Shown here one piece after another: positions 1 through 11,068 of a stretch of DNA of 64,000 nucleotides (position 1 is its first letter; each line of letters begins with the position of its first letter). Both the position numbers and the translations under genes were made by a program. The stretch is taken from contig MU839181.1 of NCBI GenBank assembly GCA_030685235.1, positions 98,423 through 162,422 on the forward strand. Reading direction: 5' to 3'. The stretch comes from Copromyces sp. CBS 386.78. Taxonomy: Eukaryota; Ascomycota; Sordariomycetes; Sordariales; Sordariaceae. The notes below the pieces were generated by a model. The model did not search any database and was not told the origin of the DNA. It saw only the letters and a program-made list of their open reading frames with translations.

Positions 1-43
1 CGCCGACGCCACCGATCCCAGAATCAGGGCTGTCAGAGACACA

Positions 44-2626
44 CTAGACACTAGCTTGGTGTGGTCGGTTCTCCTTTGGTACCTGTATAGGTACAGGTAT
101 GTATTTTCCAGGGTGATAGGGTGATCTTGGTGAGAAGTTCGATGAGTGGGCCGAAAGGTTCGGGGAGGGGGGTAGAGGCTCGGTAACGGTGGCAGCAGCA
201 GGGGTAGTGGCATGTGAGTATGACCTGTAGTAGTCTTCTGGCACTCTTTCTGGTTCGTGTTCTGGGTCCAGGTCGTCGTGATGGTCATGCTCATGTTTAT
301 GGTCCACTGCCTCTCTTTCTTCGGTCAACTCCACCTGTCTGTGTGATGAGCCCCTAGAGACACTCCTCCGACTTGGAGGCCGTCCTTCCTCATCCAGCAC
401 CACAGTCTCATCGCCCTCTCGCTCATCAAGCTCTTCTTGCTCCTCATGCTCCAAAAGGGACATCCCTCCCCTTTGCCCAGTTTGATCCAAGTCCTTCTCC
501 AAACTCAGCAGCTCCACAACCGACACCGAAACCGCCGAAGGTGATTTCGCACCTGAGTGTCTCGAATATGTCGATGATTGGCGCGATCCTTTTCGTTCAT
601 GTTGTTCTTCTCGTTGGGGGCTCACCGCCACCCCATACCCACCCGACCCGTAAGCGGGAGACCTAGAAGACCTGAGAGACCTGTGAGATAGAGAGCCAGG
701 CGGGTGGGAAATCTCCGAGATACTAGCAAAATCCGTCACTGTCGGCGATGGTGGCATGGAGGATACTCTTGATCTTGGTCTTGATATTGATGAGTGTCGT
801 GAAGCGGGGCGGGCACCAAGACAGCTGTGCTTTCGGCTATGCGTGTGGCTATATCGGCTTGGGGAGTGGTGTAGTGGTGTGGGGGACTGTGGCGGGCTTG
901 ATTTTCGTGAGGCAGGACGGCTGTAGTTCTGGCTATGGTTGTAGCTACGACTGTGGGGGCTTGGGGAGCGTGGAATGGGTGAGTGATGGGGTGGTGTAGG
1001 AGACTGAGGCGGGCTGGAGCGTCGGGGGTGTGAGGCGAGTAGTGAGTGATGGGAGGCGTGAGACCTTGGGGGCGATGGGCTGACCCTTGGCATGAGAGAT
1101 GTACCAGAGTGTCTAGAGGGGATTGAAGAATGGCGTGAAGCCTGTGAGCTCCTGGTTCGGGGATTTTTTGCGGGAGGTGGACTGGCTGAGCGGATGGTCG
1201 ATGATGATGTTGAAGGAGACGCAGTATGCTCATGTGATGATGCTACCTTTGATCTGCGCGCTTCCTTTGACGACCCCTTTGGCGATGCTACTTTGGACCC
1301 ACGCCTTTCTTTTGACGACGCATCTGTTGGAGCCTTCACATAACTAACACCCGAGGTTGGTCTTCCTGGGCCCTGACGGTGGGATCCTACTTCCGAGCCC
1401 GCGGCCGAACGTTGTTTATGCGAATCTGGTCTAGGTGATTGCGCTCCCTTCGCATCATCCACAACCGGTTCCCGTATCGATGCTTTCGAAGCTCTTGACA
1501 TACTCCGGTGATTGAGATTCACCGAAGTCGACTGCTCAGACCCAGCCTGAGAGGGTGCACTCCGCTCACTGGTCGTACCCGCTACAGACATAAGCTTGCC
1601 GAAATTAGCTTGTGCCTCAGAAAGGTCTTGTCGTGAGATCACACTGCCATTAGATGTTGGTGAGTGAACGTCAATGATATGCGCATCAGGTGAGCCAGGC
1701 ACAGAACCATTTGGTTTTGGTGAGTGAACATCGATGATAATCGAATCAGGTGAACCAGGTGCAGAACCATCTGGACGAGGACCGCCTGAGGGATCCCCTT
1801 TAGGACCATGGGGCGGAGGTCCATCCCCATCTAGAGGCGGCTCATCGGGTGAAGAACTACTCGAAGAAGAAGAGCCATCCTCACGAGTTGGCGTACTCGT
1901 CCCTTCCGGCGAAGTAACGTCCGCTGCCGGCGGAGGTGGCGGTTCCCTCTTCCTCTGGTTCCGATCCAAAAAGCTCATCACATTAACCGGCCTAGTCCTA
2001 TACACAGCAATATGCGGGGGCGTCCTCGGCGGCTGTGGGGGCGGCGGTGGTGGATCTGGACATGGAGGATAAGGTGGTGGCGGGTAGATGTAGTAATTCG
2101 GGGTCTGTTGTTGTTCCAAATGATATTCCGTCCCGGTATAACTTGCATAATCTTCTGACGGTGACCCTGATGATCCATTGTTGTGACCAAAGTACTCGGG
2201 ATAATAGTACCAGTAGCGTACTGAACGTCTGGACCTTAGTTGCCTTGAAGAACTTGCGTTTTGCTGTTGTTGTGTGTTGCTGCTGCTTTTCTTGCTTGAG
2301 CCACGGGTGGTCCACCAGCAGAGGAAGATGATGAGGGCGGAGGTGAAGGTGGAAAAGATCACGGCGAAGACAATCCAGCCGGCTTCGACGGAGGTTTTTT
2401 TTCTGGGTAGGAGGATCATGGTTCTGTGGTAAGATATGCAAAGTTCGTCGGGATGAGAGAGCGTTTCTATCTGAGATTGAGCGTTAAGGGAATCCGACCA
2501 AGCTAGGCTTGCATACGCGTATCGATATTCGTCTATAACCTTTGGTTGTCGTGGACAAAATGTTGGTGTAAATGTTTTGCTTTGGTGCTGCGATGGTTCC
2601 TGTGCTTGAGGCTCTTGTGTTATCAT
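44..2626 (-). CDS. Pro/Ser-rich single-pass membrane protein, function unknown
   Basis: Uninterrupted reading frame of 860 codons, stop TAG at 44-46. I do not recognise the family. One hydrophobic segment lies near residues 84-105 and is preceded by Lys/Arg and followed by Arg/Lys, so the protein is probably anchored by one helix with a long tail. There is no N-terminal signal peptide. An internal Met at residue 70 (codon 2419-2417) sits just before the helix and is a plausible alternative start that would give 791 aa. The rest is low complexity: polyproline near residue 190, Ser runs, two imperfect tandem units around residues 285-325 (each containing IIDVHSP), repeated PPQSPTP blocks, many RHSS/SR motifs, and an acidic then His-rich region before the C-terminus. 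The composition suggests a disordered cytoplasmic or wall-facing tail with phosphorylation or SH3-binding sites; that is inference. The length and single frame make it a real gene; the start is uncertain. Confidence 0.72.
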   Translation of the reverse strand: MITQEPQAQEPSQHQSKTFTPTFCPRQPKVIDEYRYAYASLAWSDSLNAQSQIETLSHPDELCISYHRTMILLPRKKTSVEAGWIVFAVIFSTFTSALIIFLCWWTTRGSSKKSSSNTQQQQNASSSRQLRSRRSVRYWYYYPEYFGHNNGSSGSPSEDYASYTGTEYHLEQQQTPNYYIYPPPPYPPCPDPPPPPPQPPRTPPHIAVYRTRPVNVMSFLDRNQRKREPPPPPAADVTSPEGTSTPTREDGSSSSSSSSPDEPPLDGDGPPPHGPKGDPSGGPRPDGSAPGSPDSIIIDVHSPKPNGSVPGSPDAHIIDVHSPTSNGSVISRQDLSEAQANFGKLMSVAGTTSERSAPSQAGSEQSTSVNLNHRSMSRASKASIREPVVDDAKGAQSPRPDSHKQRSAAGSEVGSHRQGPGRPTSGVSYVKAPTDASSKERRGSKVASPKGSSKEARRSKVASSHEHTASPSTSSSTIRSASPPPAKNPRTRSSQASRHSSIPSRHSGTSLMPRVSPSPPRSHASHHSLLASHPRRSSPPQSPTPPHHSPIPRSPSPHSRSYNHSQNYSRPASRKSSPPQSPTPLHHSPSRYSHTHSRKHSCLGARPASRHSSISRPRSRVSSMPPSPTVTDFASISEISHPPGSLSHRSLRSSRSPAYGSGGYGVAVSPQREEQHERKGSRQSSTYSRHSGAKSPSAVSVSVVELLSLEKDLDQTGQRGGMSLLEHEEQEELDEREGDETVVLDEEGRPPSRRSVSRGSSHRQVELTEEREAVDHKHEHDHHDDLDPEHEPERVPEDYYRSYSHATTPAAATVTEPLPPSPNLSAHSSNFSPRSPYHPGKYIPVPIQVPKENRPHQASV

Positions 2627-3726
2627 TCATCTACACCAAATACCAATTTATGTGAGAAGATATGCTCAAAGCCGCCTCAAAAAGGAGGATTTGCAGAGCC
2701 CCGTTCACCTAGTTTCGGAATCCTAAGCTGGACTTGTGATGTTGATGCCTCGAAAATCAACAGTGTCTTCTCCCCAAAAAGCCGTGAAGTCATCGCAAGA
2801 TGTTAATCGAAGACCAGCAAATCACCCGAAGATGTCACAATGGCACATGTAACACGCTTGACATGCAGTTTGCGTGTGACGTTTCTATCGACGCAGCTTT
2901 ACAAGCTTGTTCGCGCCGAAGCCATGGTGGGGTGGTTTTGTATCTCCATCGTGGACTCCAGTCATTGTTGTTGGTGTAGCGACTGAGGTGTTCACAATCG
3001 CTTCTGATATGTCCACCTTGACGAGCCAGCGGGTTACAACCCATGTTGTCCGTCACTCTTACAACACCCATATCATACAGAAGCAAGCCTCGTTTTTTTG
3101 CGATCCGTACAAGTGTTGTTGAAGTCACACCTGTTTGGCCTTATCTTTGGGCCTCTAACTGGTCTGTCGACGGGCGCGTGGTAGCCGTGGTTTTGTTTAT
3201 ATTGCTCAGGATTGACTGTAGGTAGTTGCTTCATGTTAGTCGGTTTCACGAGTTGTATTGGAGGTTGAAAGAACATCTGTGTATACGCTTGCACGCCGGA
3301 GCTCGGTCAATTATTTCCCCGTTACAGGTGATATCGCTCCCTTTGTACCGAGGTTTTGTTGGATCACATCATGACCCGTATTGAGTGGACGCCCTTAATT
3401 TGACCTGGCCGCGTACCGTGACTTCAACTACTCTAGATTTGAATTGTTCGGCGTCTTGACCTATTCGGCGACATGAAACCCAGCGACACAGCTCCATATA
3501 ATCAGTACCAAAAGAAACCAAGATGATAATATCTGTGGCTTGCAGGCGCAAGGTAGGATCGAGTCTCCAACGGGATATATTGGCTTAATGTTTCACAGAG
3601 CCATCGGCTGACTCGGCCGCTTCGACCGCTCCGCAGGTTGATTGGACCAGAGCTTACAAAGCATTTAACATGTAAGCTGCAGATACCAAGCTTGAGGTTT
3701 CACGAGATGATCAGTATGTTGACTGC
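2627..3726. other. intergenic, no gene seen
   Basis: About 1.1 kb between two divergently transcribed genes. Short open frames on both strands lack codon bias, conserved motifs or splice-consistent extension. I see no repeats or RNA genes; it should hold the promoters of both flanking genes. Confidence 0.6.
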
Positions 3727-3733
3727 TATAAAG
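3727..3733 (+). promoter_or_regulatory. TATA box of the aldo/keto reductase gene
   Basis: TATAAAG lies about 100 nt upstream of the ATG at 3830, a usual spacing for a fungal core promoter. Assigned on motif and position only. Confidence 0.45.
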
Positions 3734-3829
3734 CAGGCGAGCCTTCCAAACTCAAATCGCGCAGTCTCATGTAGTTGATAATAGACAGTTGCCGACGGCA
3801 GTTTCAACAGCAAACGGGCCTTTATCGAG

Positions 3830-4922
3830 ATGCCACCTCGTCTGATCTTTGGAGCAGGGGGCATTGGCACCACTGCGAGAAGCTTCACCTACACATGGGA
3901 CACTCCTGAAAAAGTATCGGACCTTTTGTCGGTCTTGCAGGAGCTCAACATCTTGGAGCTCGACTCGGCCGCCGTGTACCCGCCTGGCAACACTTGGAAT
4001 GCCGAGACGCTCCAAGGTCAAAGCAAAGCAGCTGACAAGGGCTTCATTATTGACTCCAAAGCGAACGCTGACCGTCCTCTGCCGCATCTTGACGAAGAGC
4101 GCATTGACATTAGCATCAGCCAGACATTGGGCCTTCTCGGGGTTGACCGTGTGCGAGTCTACTATGCTCATGCGCCGGATCCGAGTACGGCATTGGAGAA
4201 ACAGGCTAGGGCTTTCGATCTCCAGTATAAAGCCGGCAAATTTGAGAAGGTATGATGTGTTCCAAGGTCTTTGACCGCGGCAAGAATGGAGCAACGAACA
4301 CTGATTTAGTTAGCTCGGACTTTGTAACTATACTACCAAGGACATGGAAGAGTTCTTTGCCATCTGCGACGAGAAGGGCTACGTCAAGCCGTCGGTGTAC
4401 CAGGGACAATATAACGCTTTGCAACGGCACCCTGAGAAGAATTTGATGCCACTGTTGCGCAAGCACAACTGCGCTTTCCATGCCTACAGCCCGGTAGCTG
4501 GCGGTTTCCTCACAGGCAAAGTCACTTTTGCTCACGGTGACCCCGAATCCAAGGCATTGAAGCGCACTCGCTGGAGAGGAGCGAGCGCCTTGCCCTTCGC
4601 CATCGATACATACGATGACCCGGCCATGCACCAGGCGATCTGGACGCTGAAGGAAGCTTGTGATGCAGTGTCACCGCAGATACTGCTTCAGGATGCTGCC
4701 TTGCGCTGGCTGATGCCCCATTCGGCGCTGGGAGAAGGGGATGGCATCATCTTTGGCGCAAAGACAATCGACCAACTGCGGGCGAACGTGGCCGGGGCGA
4801 GAGCAGGGCCATTGCCCGATACCGTGAGGGAGACGGTGGACGGGCTTTGGGGCTCGGTCAAGGAGAAGGAGCAGTTGAGGGTGAACGTGTCAGACCGTCA
4901 AAAGTGGAAGTCAAAGGCGTAG
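3830..4922 (+). CDS. aldo/keto reductase, AKR7 (aflatoxin aldehyde reductase) type
   Basis: Two exons, 3830-4249 and 4314-4922, encode 342 aa. The 64-nt intron 4250-4313 has donor GTATGA, a CTGAT branch site and acceptor TTAG; splicing joins GKFEK to LGLCNY in frame, as in this family. NADPH-dependent reductase of aldehydes or ketones with a TIM-barrel fold. The catalytic tetrad is visible: Asp45 and Tyr50 in LDSAAVY, Lys77 in IIDSK, His114 in YYAHAPD. Further family landmarks are KPSVYQGQYNA in exon 2 and a late cofactor-binding stretch (GIIFGAKTIDQL). Length is normal for AKR7. The substrate cannot be read from the sequence. It stands alone, with a TATA box 100 nt upstream, and nothing around it suggests a metabolite cluster. 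Confidence 0.93.
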
Positions 4923-5043
4923 TGGAAGCTGTCTTGTAGTGTAGAGGTAGATGAGCAGTGATGAGCTATTGAGCGTAACGTAATTGCCAATTTTGCCAAG
5001 GCTGGCCAAGGCTGAAGTGGCCGAAGCGGGAGATGCAAAATTA

Positions 5044-5366
5044 CGTTCCCACACTCAAACGCCTGGCCATTTTCTTGGCATGGTGCGCGTTGCACACACA
5101 CACGACATTTGACATTTTGGACCTTCGAAACGAAAGAGGAACATTAAGAAACTCGAGTTTCTAATAATAAGAATTGCTATACTAATAGTTTTAGTTACGC
5201 TAATTTCAAATCTATCATCGGTTTTCTCGTATTTCTTCATTTGGTGGGGATGCGAGCCGATGAAGTCTGGTTCGTTTCGTTTCGAAGGTCCAAAATGTCA
5301 AGTGTTGTGTGTGTGTGCAACGCGCACCATGCCAAGAAAATGGCCAGGCGTTTGAGTGTGGGAACG
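5044..5366. mobile_element. MITE with 92-bp inverted arms and TTA duplication
   Basis: The left arm 5044-5135 and right arm 5275-5366 are near-perfect inverted copies of each other (about 92 nt, only a few mismatches), separated by an AT-rich 139-bp spacer with no coding capacity. The ends read CGTTCCCACACTC inward from both sides. The element is bounded by TTA at 5041-5043 and TTA at 5367-5369, a 3-bp target duplication. Small size, long inverted repeats and TTA duplication fit a non-autonomous element of the PIF/Harbinger type, or a relative of the short inverted-repeat element 'Guest' reported from Neurospora (comparison from memory). It lies between the reductase 3' end and the channel promoter. 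It carries no visible RIP damage. Confidence 0.8.
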
Positions 5367-5369
5367 TTA

Positions 5370-5984
5370 TAGTAACCAACGCTACTGTTAGCCCGTGTTA
5401 GTGAATGTTCTAGCCCCGCCATATCTCCACTAACAGAGGCTGTCGAAGATGCGGCCGATATGAAACATGCCCTGAAAGCAGCCATTGTACAGCAATGTGG
5501 CACTGTAAATGGGATTGCCAACCAACGACGACAAACACCCGACCCCTTTCCATTCTCAAAAGGACCCCGAACTCTTTGACGGATTCTGTCTGATCGTCCG
5601 CCCAAATCAGCTCGAGTCCAGAACATCAATGGATTTTAGCTCCACACGAACCTCCCTTACTCCGTCCCTCCCTCCCCACTGGGCCGGGGCGGTCCATGTT
5701 TCCCCTGGCTAGCTGGCACTCCTGGTCCCGACTCACCCGTTGGCGGTACCGGCTTTGATGGGATAATGAACCATGTCGACTACCGGAACCCACTCTCCAC
5801 GCTTCTCCTGGCCCTCCTGGCCCTCCATGTCGTAGCCATTACCTACTACTTTCGCCATGTTGCAGGGCAACACCATCGATGACATGTCGGTCCTCAGTTA
5901 GATACAGATACCCAATGCCTTGGCGCAACCGTCCTGTCATCTCGACTGATTCAACTCCCTCCTCTGCTTCGTTGATCTTGCTAC
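5370..5984. other. intergenic, upstream of the cation channel gene
   Basis: About 600 bp between the MITE and the channel gene. No open frame here is convincing. It should contain the promoter and 5' leader of the downstream gene; no clear TATA box is seen. Confidence 0.5.
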
Positions 5985-6011
5985 ACCACCACCACCACCA
6001 CCACCACCACC
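5985..6011 (+). repeat. (ACC)9 microsatellite in the channel 5' leader
   Basis: Nine perfect ACC units end 4 nt before the first ATG of the cation channel gene (6016), so the repeat would lie in the mRNA leader. Length variation here could alter translation; that is inference. Confidence 0.85.
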
Positions 6012-6015
6012 ATAT

Positions 6016-8309
6016 ATGATGGCCGCTCCCAGCAGCCACCCCATCTCACAACCCCCCGGCGACCCTTCACATCACGTGCCTCTGGACTCCGACCCCTTCC
6101 ACGACGACGGCGGCGCCAGCGAGGCTAGCTATACCACTGAGAACAGCGACATCGAGCTCCGACATCAGCCTGAATCCGACAACGTGGCCCCCCTCTTCGG
6201 TCGCCGTGGGCGCATTGCCCCCGGCAGTCAAGTAGGTCTCGATGCCGCCGAGCTCATATACTTGGCCGGTGACACCTCTCAGGTGTTGCCGGTCTATGTC
6301 ACCATTCATCGGTACGAACAAGTTGGGATGGAAGAGCAAGAACCCGAGATGGCTGACAGGCAAACCACAGGATCCGCCGCTTGGTGATCGCCGCCATCGA
6401 CGACCCCTATACGCTCGACCAACTACAGACGCCTCGCATGGACAATCTGATGGTTCGGCCCCTGGTTGAGAAGCTGTATAATCCCGACAACCTCTCAGTC
6501 GTTTACTGCCTCCTCGCCAACCGCGTCCAGTTTCAGCGTTCCGCAACAGACGAGTCCCTCTATGTGGCTGTCGACAACTCCCGAGCCACTCTTTGCGAAC
6601 TGCTGGCCACCCGTGTACTTCGACGCTTCCACCAAGACCACCCAGACCGTCCCGGACTCCTCCTCCTCGCCAATATTCTGGTTTCTGGGTTCGATCCGTT
6701 TGATGCCGCACCCGACCCGCTTCGCCGATACCGACGCTCTCTACAATGGCCATATCAAGACCGTGGCGGTCACGAGCGGAAGCTTACGGCACTCGAATTG
6801 GCCATTTTGTCAGAGAGCAAGTTTCTGATCGGGTCAGTCGCATGCCAGCGCATTGTCAACGCTGTTTACCGCGGCCAGGTTGTGTACACCCCGCTCTCGT
6901 TTGTCGATATTCTACCGGATCACTACAAGTACCACCCTGTATCGCTTTACGAACCACGACGAGCCTCCATACTCAACCATCGCCGACTGATCGTTCCTCG
7001 ACTACGAAATCTGCTCGAACTTGTCCACTTCACCATCCTTCTAGGCCTGTATGTGTTGACCATGACACATCGAAACGACTTTTATCGCTCGGGTGGAAGC
7101 CCGTTTGGTGGCTACGAAGCTGCCTTTGTCATCTATACAACCGGCTGGGTCCTAGAACAATTTGCTGCCCTCGTCGAACACGGCTGGGAGGTACACGCCC
7201 AGAACCTATGGAGCTTCCTCGACCTCACTTTTACCTTCATCTTTGGTGTATATGGCATTGTACGCTTTGCCGAACTATGGTTTTATCCCGAGGCTGACTA
7301 CGCCATACCTATCCTCTGCGTTGCCGCCCCAGTCCTACTCACCCGCATAGCCTTCAACCTCATGCCAGACAACATCGTCTTCATCGCCTTACATGCAATG
7401 ATGCGTGATTTCACCCGACTTACGTTTATTGCCATATGGTGTTTCACCGGCTTCTTGCTAGGTTTGCTCTGGCTGATGCGCACGGGCGCACCCCCCGACC
7501 CTTCCGATGTCGCCGCAGGCTTGGTAACGCCACAGTCCTCCATTGATGACCGTCCAGGCTGGGCTACCATCGGGAAATGGCTTCTTTGGATCTGGTTTGG
7601 ACTCGACGGCACCGGTATCGAACGCACCGCCGACTTCCACACTGTCCTCGGCCCCGCCCTGGCCATCACGTTCGCCTTCCTCGGAAACACACTCTTCTTG
7701 ACCGTCCTTGTCGCCATGCTCACCAACACCTTCTCCAAGATTATCTCTAATGCACAGGCTGAAATCTATTTCCGCCGTGCCGTCCTAACCTTTCAGGGCG
7801 TCAAGAGCGACTCCATCTTCGCTTATCCACCTCCTTTCAACCTACTTGCCTTGGCAGTTATGCTCCCACTGAAGATGGTTGTCGGCCCAGCCATGTTCCA
7901 CCACATCAATGTTGCAGCTATCAAGATTATCAACTTCCCGGTCCTCCTGATGATCGCGCTGTACGAGCGTAGACGGGTGTGGGCCAAGTCCGCGACGCCC
8001 AGTGCAAGCGATGGAGAGGACAGCAAGTGGTTCTTTGGTCTAAACCCATATGCCGATATCCACGCTCTGTTCAGGACGGAGCCGCCGCAAGAGGTGCTGG
8101 ACATGCTGGAGAAGATGGACGGAATTGTGGACGAAGAGCTGGAAGATATGGAAATCATGGGTCTCCGACGAGGTAGTAGAGGTATGGGTGACGGTCTAGG
8201 GAGGGTTTCGACCGAACTGGAACTCGGAAGGCCGATGGAGTTTGATGGGACTGGCGGCATTGGAGGGATGCATAGAAGGAGAAAGCACTCCGCTGGGAGC
8301 GTGGTTTAG
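6016..8309 (+). CDS. TRP/YVC1-like vacuolar cation channel
   Basis: Two exons, 6016-6311 and 6371-8309, give 744 aa. The 59-nt intron (6312-6370) has donor GTACGA, branch CTGAC and acceptor ACAG; splicing restores HRIRRLVIAAIDDPYTLDQL, the opening typical of fungal YVC1/TRP channels. An alternative ATG lies one codon downstream (6019). The N-terminal 300 residues are cytosolic. Hydrophobic helices lie near residues 313-331, 348-364, 379-398, 409-427, 447-468 and 528-550, with a pore-loop-like stretch around 503-516 (WIWFGLDGTG), followed by another hydrophobic segment near 585-605 and an acidic tail. The family releases Ca2+ and other cations from the vacuole in response to osmotic and chemical stress. 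The fungal vacuolar role is established for the yeast member; here it is inferred from sequence likeness. Confidence 0.9.
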
Positions 8310-8554
8310 CGAATGCTAAGAAAATCTGAGAAGTTGTTTTGCATTTGCTTGGAGTGGTTATCGGAAATATAAAGTCCTTTCATAGTATTCGGACATCAGT
8401 CTCTGCAATTCTTTTGAGTAGTTATAGACAAAAGGGTTTTGGTTTTTGATAGAGACTTGGAGTAACAAAAAAGAAACTAAGGTAGCGCCAAGGGACAAAA
8501 AAAGGGGGTCTTGGAGGGTAGCTACAGAACAGGGGGGAAAAAAGCCAAAAGAAT

Positions 8555-8625
8555 TGCGCCAGCCGCGAATCGAACGCGGGGCCCATCGATGGCAACGATG
8601 GATTTTACCACTAAACCACTGGCGC
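8555..8625 (-). tRNA. tRNA-Gly (anticodon GCC)
   Basis: A 71-nt cloverleaf without intron. Acceptor stem GCGCCAG pairs with CTGGCGC, discriminator A; the anticodon stem CATCG/CGATG closes loop TTGCCAT with anticodon GCC; the T arm contains GTTCGATTC. T runs shortly downstream on the minus strand (8539-8549) are a Pol III terminator. Confidence 0.96.
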
Positions 8626-9400
8626 TTTTATTGCTGTTGAGAGTTTAACAACAGATTAGCTTCTTATCAATGTCTATGCATGCATGTTGCTCGGTTGTGC
8701 CTTGAAACATCGTGTTGTTCCCGTTACGGCGACGCATATCGCAGACACTCAGAACATGCAGAGAAGGGCTGCATAAGTACATATTTATTTTAGGCCACGT
8801 TATATCTGCCGTGAAGAAAATTCCCACGCTGTATTTTTGAACCCAGCTACATGCAGTCGTGAGTAGGTAATGTTTTGTTGAAGAGCAGGGGAGTGTAAAT
8901 CTGCCCCCTTTTTCACCCACTCAGCGGGCACATGTACTGGCGGCATATGTATATGCTGCTTATTATACTTGATTCTGGGAACTCTGAAGGGATGTTTTCT
9001 GCAAGCCTATGCTTTACTCATACTTCTTCATTGTTACTCTTCCGTACTTTATTAGCGTTGAGGCTCGAGATGTTGAGGAGTGTCCTTGCACCAACACACT
9101 TCGACTGTACTTAGTGAACCCCCGACGAGCACTTCAAGGCTGCCAGTCAGGAACTTTCCCCAAGTATTGGAGGCTTCCTTAGTCGACTTTCGTATGTGCG
9201 TCCTCTGGGCTTTGCTGGTTTACCTCGTGTACGATGCAAGTACTCGCATGCATATATGCTCGCCAGAACAAGAAGAAAAAAACACTGGAAATTGGGAGTT
9301 GCGATGCGCATGTACCTACATACGGACTTCATGACTGTATATTACAAGTTGCGGTGTCCGATGCACCTCTTATCTGCTAATTTCTATAACATTTTGGAAG
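8626..9400. other. intergenic, no gene seen
   Basis: About 0.8 kb between the tRNA and the F-box gene. Several short open frames overlap on both strands, none with a motif or a consistent codon pattern. Confidence 0.5.
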
Positions 9401-9410
9401 TATATATAAA
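9401..9410 (+). promoter_or_regulatory. TATA box of the F-box gene
   Basis: TATATATAAA lies about 155 nt before the ATG at 9565 and is followed by a pyrimidine-rich stretch suited to transcription initiation. Confidence 0.5.
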
Positions 9411-9564
9411 CAGGCATACCTCATCCTTTCTTTTCACCCACAGTCCAGGTTTCTATTCTTTTCTACTCCTCATCCCCTTATTAATACACCTGGTATCACC
9501 TTCCCACTCTGTATCCAACACTCGCGGTTTCTAGCCACGTGCAACACGACAAAACTTGCCAACA

Positions 9565-10359
9565 ATGTCGACCCCTCCTACCTCACGTAGTCGCCTTCCG
9601 GTCGAGATGCTCGACCGTATTATCGACAATTGCGACATGAAAACAAAGGCCACCCTGAAACAGGTTTCGAAACAATTCCGCGCTATTATCGACGACCGAA
9701 CAAAACGTCTACAGAAACACATCAATGACCATATTCAGGACAAGGCCGTCTTTTGCGTCGTGTTTCTCTATGAACTGGAGAGAGTACAGAGGCGCCTCTA
9801 CCCGCGCCGATCTTACCAGCCTGACACGTACCAACGCTTTATCGAAAAATTTGAGCCATTCATTCCATGTAATATCGCGGGACTCAGACCAACTTTGGCT
9901 CCTTTGTCGCCGGAACAAGTGAAGACTCTCCGAGGAATGCTTCCGGAGAACGCTCTCGAACTGGAAGCAATCAAGGCTCGTTTGGATGTCGTCAACGAGA
10001 TTATCGACAAGCGCCTTTGGGAATTTGGAGACGACTCGGATAGATTCTGGCACTGTTGGCACGAGATGTGTGGCACTGGCCCCTATGACGGAGCGGTCGA
10101 TCATGATGCACTCTTTTTTCGGCACTTGTTAGCGGCGACTGCCAGATATAGGTGTAATTCCAGGGAGGGTCCATTCTCCTTCGTGGAGAGCGGCCACTTC
10201 CAGACAGAGATTTACCGGGAGTTAATTCACAAGTCCATTCATCTGAGCCACAAAAGGGTACCTTCTACAGTCCACTGGCTGCGAATTCTGCGATGGTGGG
10301 GCCTTACTCGAACGCGATGGCGAAACCATATTTTGCAGACTGCGAGAGATACTTCCTGA
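9565..10359 (+). CDS. F-box protein
   Basis: Single exon of 264 aa. The ATG at 9565 (MSTPPTSRS) is preferred because the frame upstream holds no other ATG before the leader. An F-box occupies about residues 11-45: LPVEMLDRIIDNC, then a KATLKQVSKQFRAIID stretch. F-box proteins dock substrates onto SCF ubiquitin ligases through Skp1. The rest shows no recognised leucine-rich or WD repeats and I cannot name a substrate; many Sordariomycetes carry large sets of such single-domain F-box genes. A TATA box lies 155 nt upstream. The C-terminal third is basic and Trp-rich (RILRWWGLTRTRW). Confidence 0.82.
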   Translation: MSTPPTSRSRLPVEMLDRIIDNCDMKTKATLKQVSKQFRAIIDDRTKRLQKHINDHIQDKAVFCVVFLYELERVQRRLYPRRSYQPDTYQRFIEKFEPFIPCNIAGLRPTLAPLSPEQVKTLRGMLPENALELEAIKARLDVVNEIIDKRLWEFGDDSDRFWHCWHEMCGTGPYDGAVDHDALFFRHLLAATARYRCNSREGPFSFVESGHFQTEIYRELIHKSIHLSHKRVPSTVHWLRILRWWGLTRTRWRNHILQTARDTS

Positions 10360-11068
10360 GGAGAGCAAGCTTACTGGCGCTCAGCAATTTGATCACGTTC
10401 TACAGTTTTCAGGAGTGATGAGATATATAAAGCTACTACTATCTTGAACCTCACATTTGAACGCCCATAGTCGACACGTTTTCGCGCAATGAGGGACTAT
10501 CTCGAGGTAGCCAAGTGCTCCTTCCCAGTCTTTGGCATTTCATCTTGCCCCCCTTGTCACTACCAAGTTCTACCACAAGGAGGGGAAAAAGAAAGAAGAA
10601 AAGAAACTGGCCCAAACCAACCAGAACTCATTGGAAATAGCCAGACAAATCATGACTACCTAAACCATCGGTTTCTTTTTTTTTTTTTTTTTTGGCTGGG
10701 TTACAAGTGTTAGGGTATGGTACCTGGTTGCTTTTCGTTCAGCCTCACACACGGCCGGCCATCTTTCCAGAGGAATAGCCAGCGCAATGTCTGGCGTAAT
10801 AATACATTTCCCCACAAATCAGAGCAGGAACGCTCCATGTCTATTACACAGGTACATCACATACCTTATATTTAGATACCAACCAGACAACACAGAGGAC
10901 TTGTTCCTCCCAAGTCACCAAATCAATCTATCGATGATTACACAACACCCATGTTGTACACCATGCCCGTGACGACACGCTTACATTGGAGGTAGCTACA
11001 AGAGACACACAACAGTCTCTCCTCCCCTATACTCCCGTCTCTACCCCCAACCTCCTACGCCCAATCAC
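10360..11068. other. intergenic between convergent genes, with T18 tract
   Basis: Holds the 3' flanks of the F-box gene and the HD gene. A run of 18 T lies at 10676-10693. An open frame across 10489-10713 reads through the T tract and is not credible as a gene. A TATATAAAG string near 10420 has no downstream gene on that strand. Confidence 0.5.

Noticed and set aside
10489..10713. 74-codon plus-strand frame across the T18 tract
   Set aside because: Poly-Phe from the T run and no motif; it is a product of low complexity.
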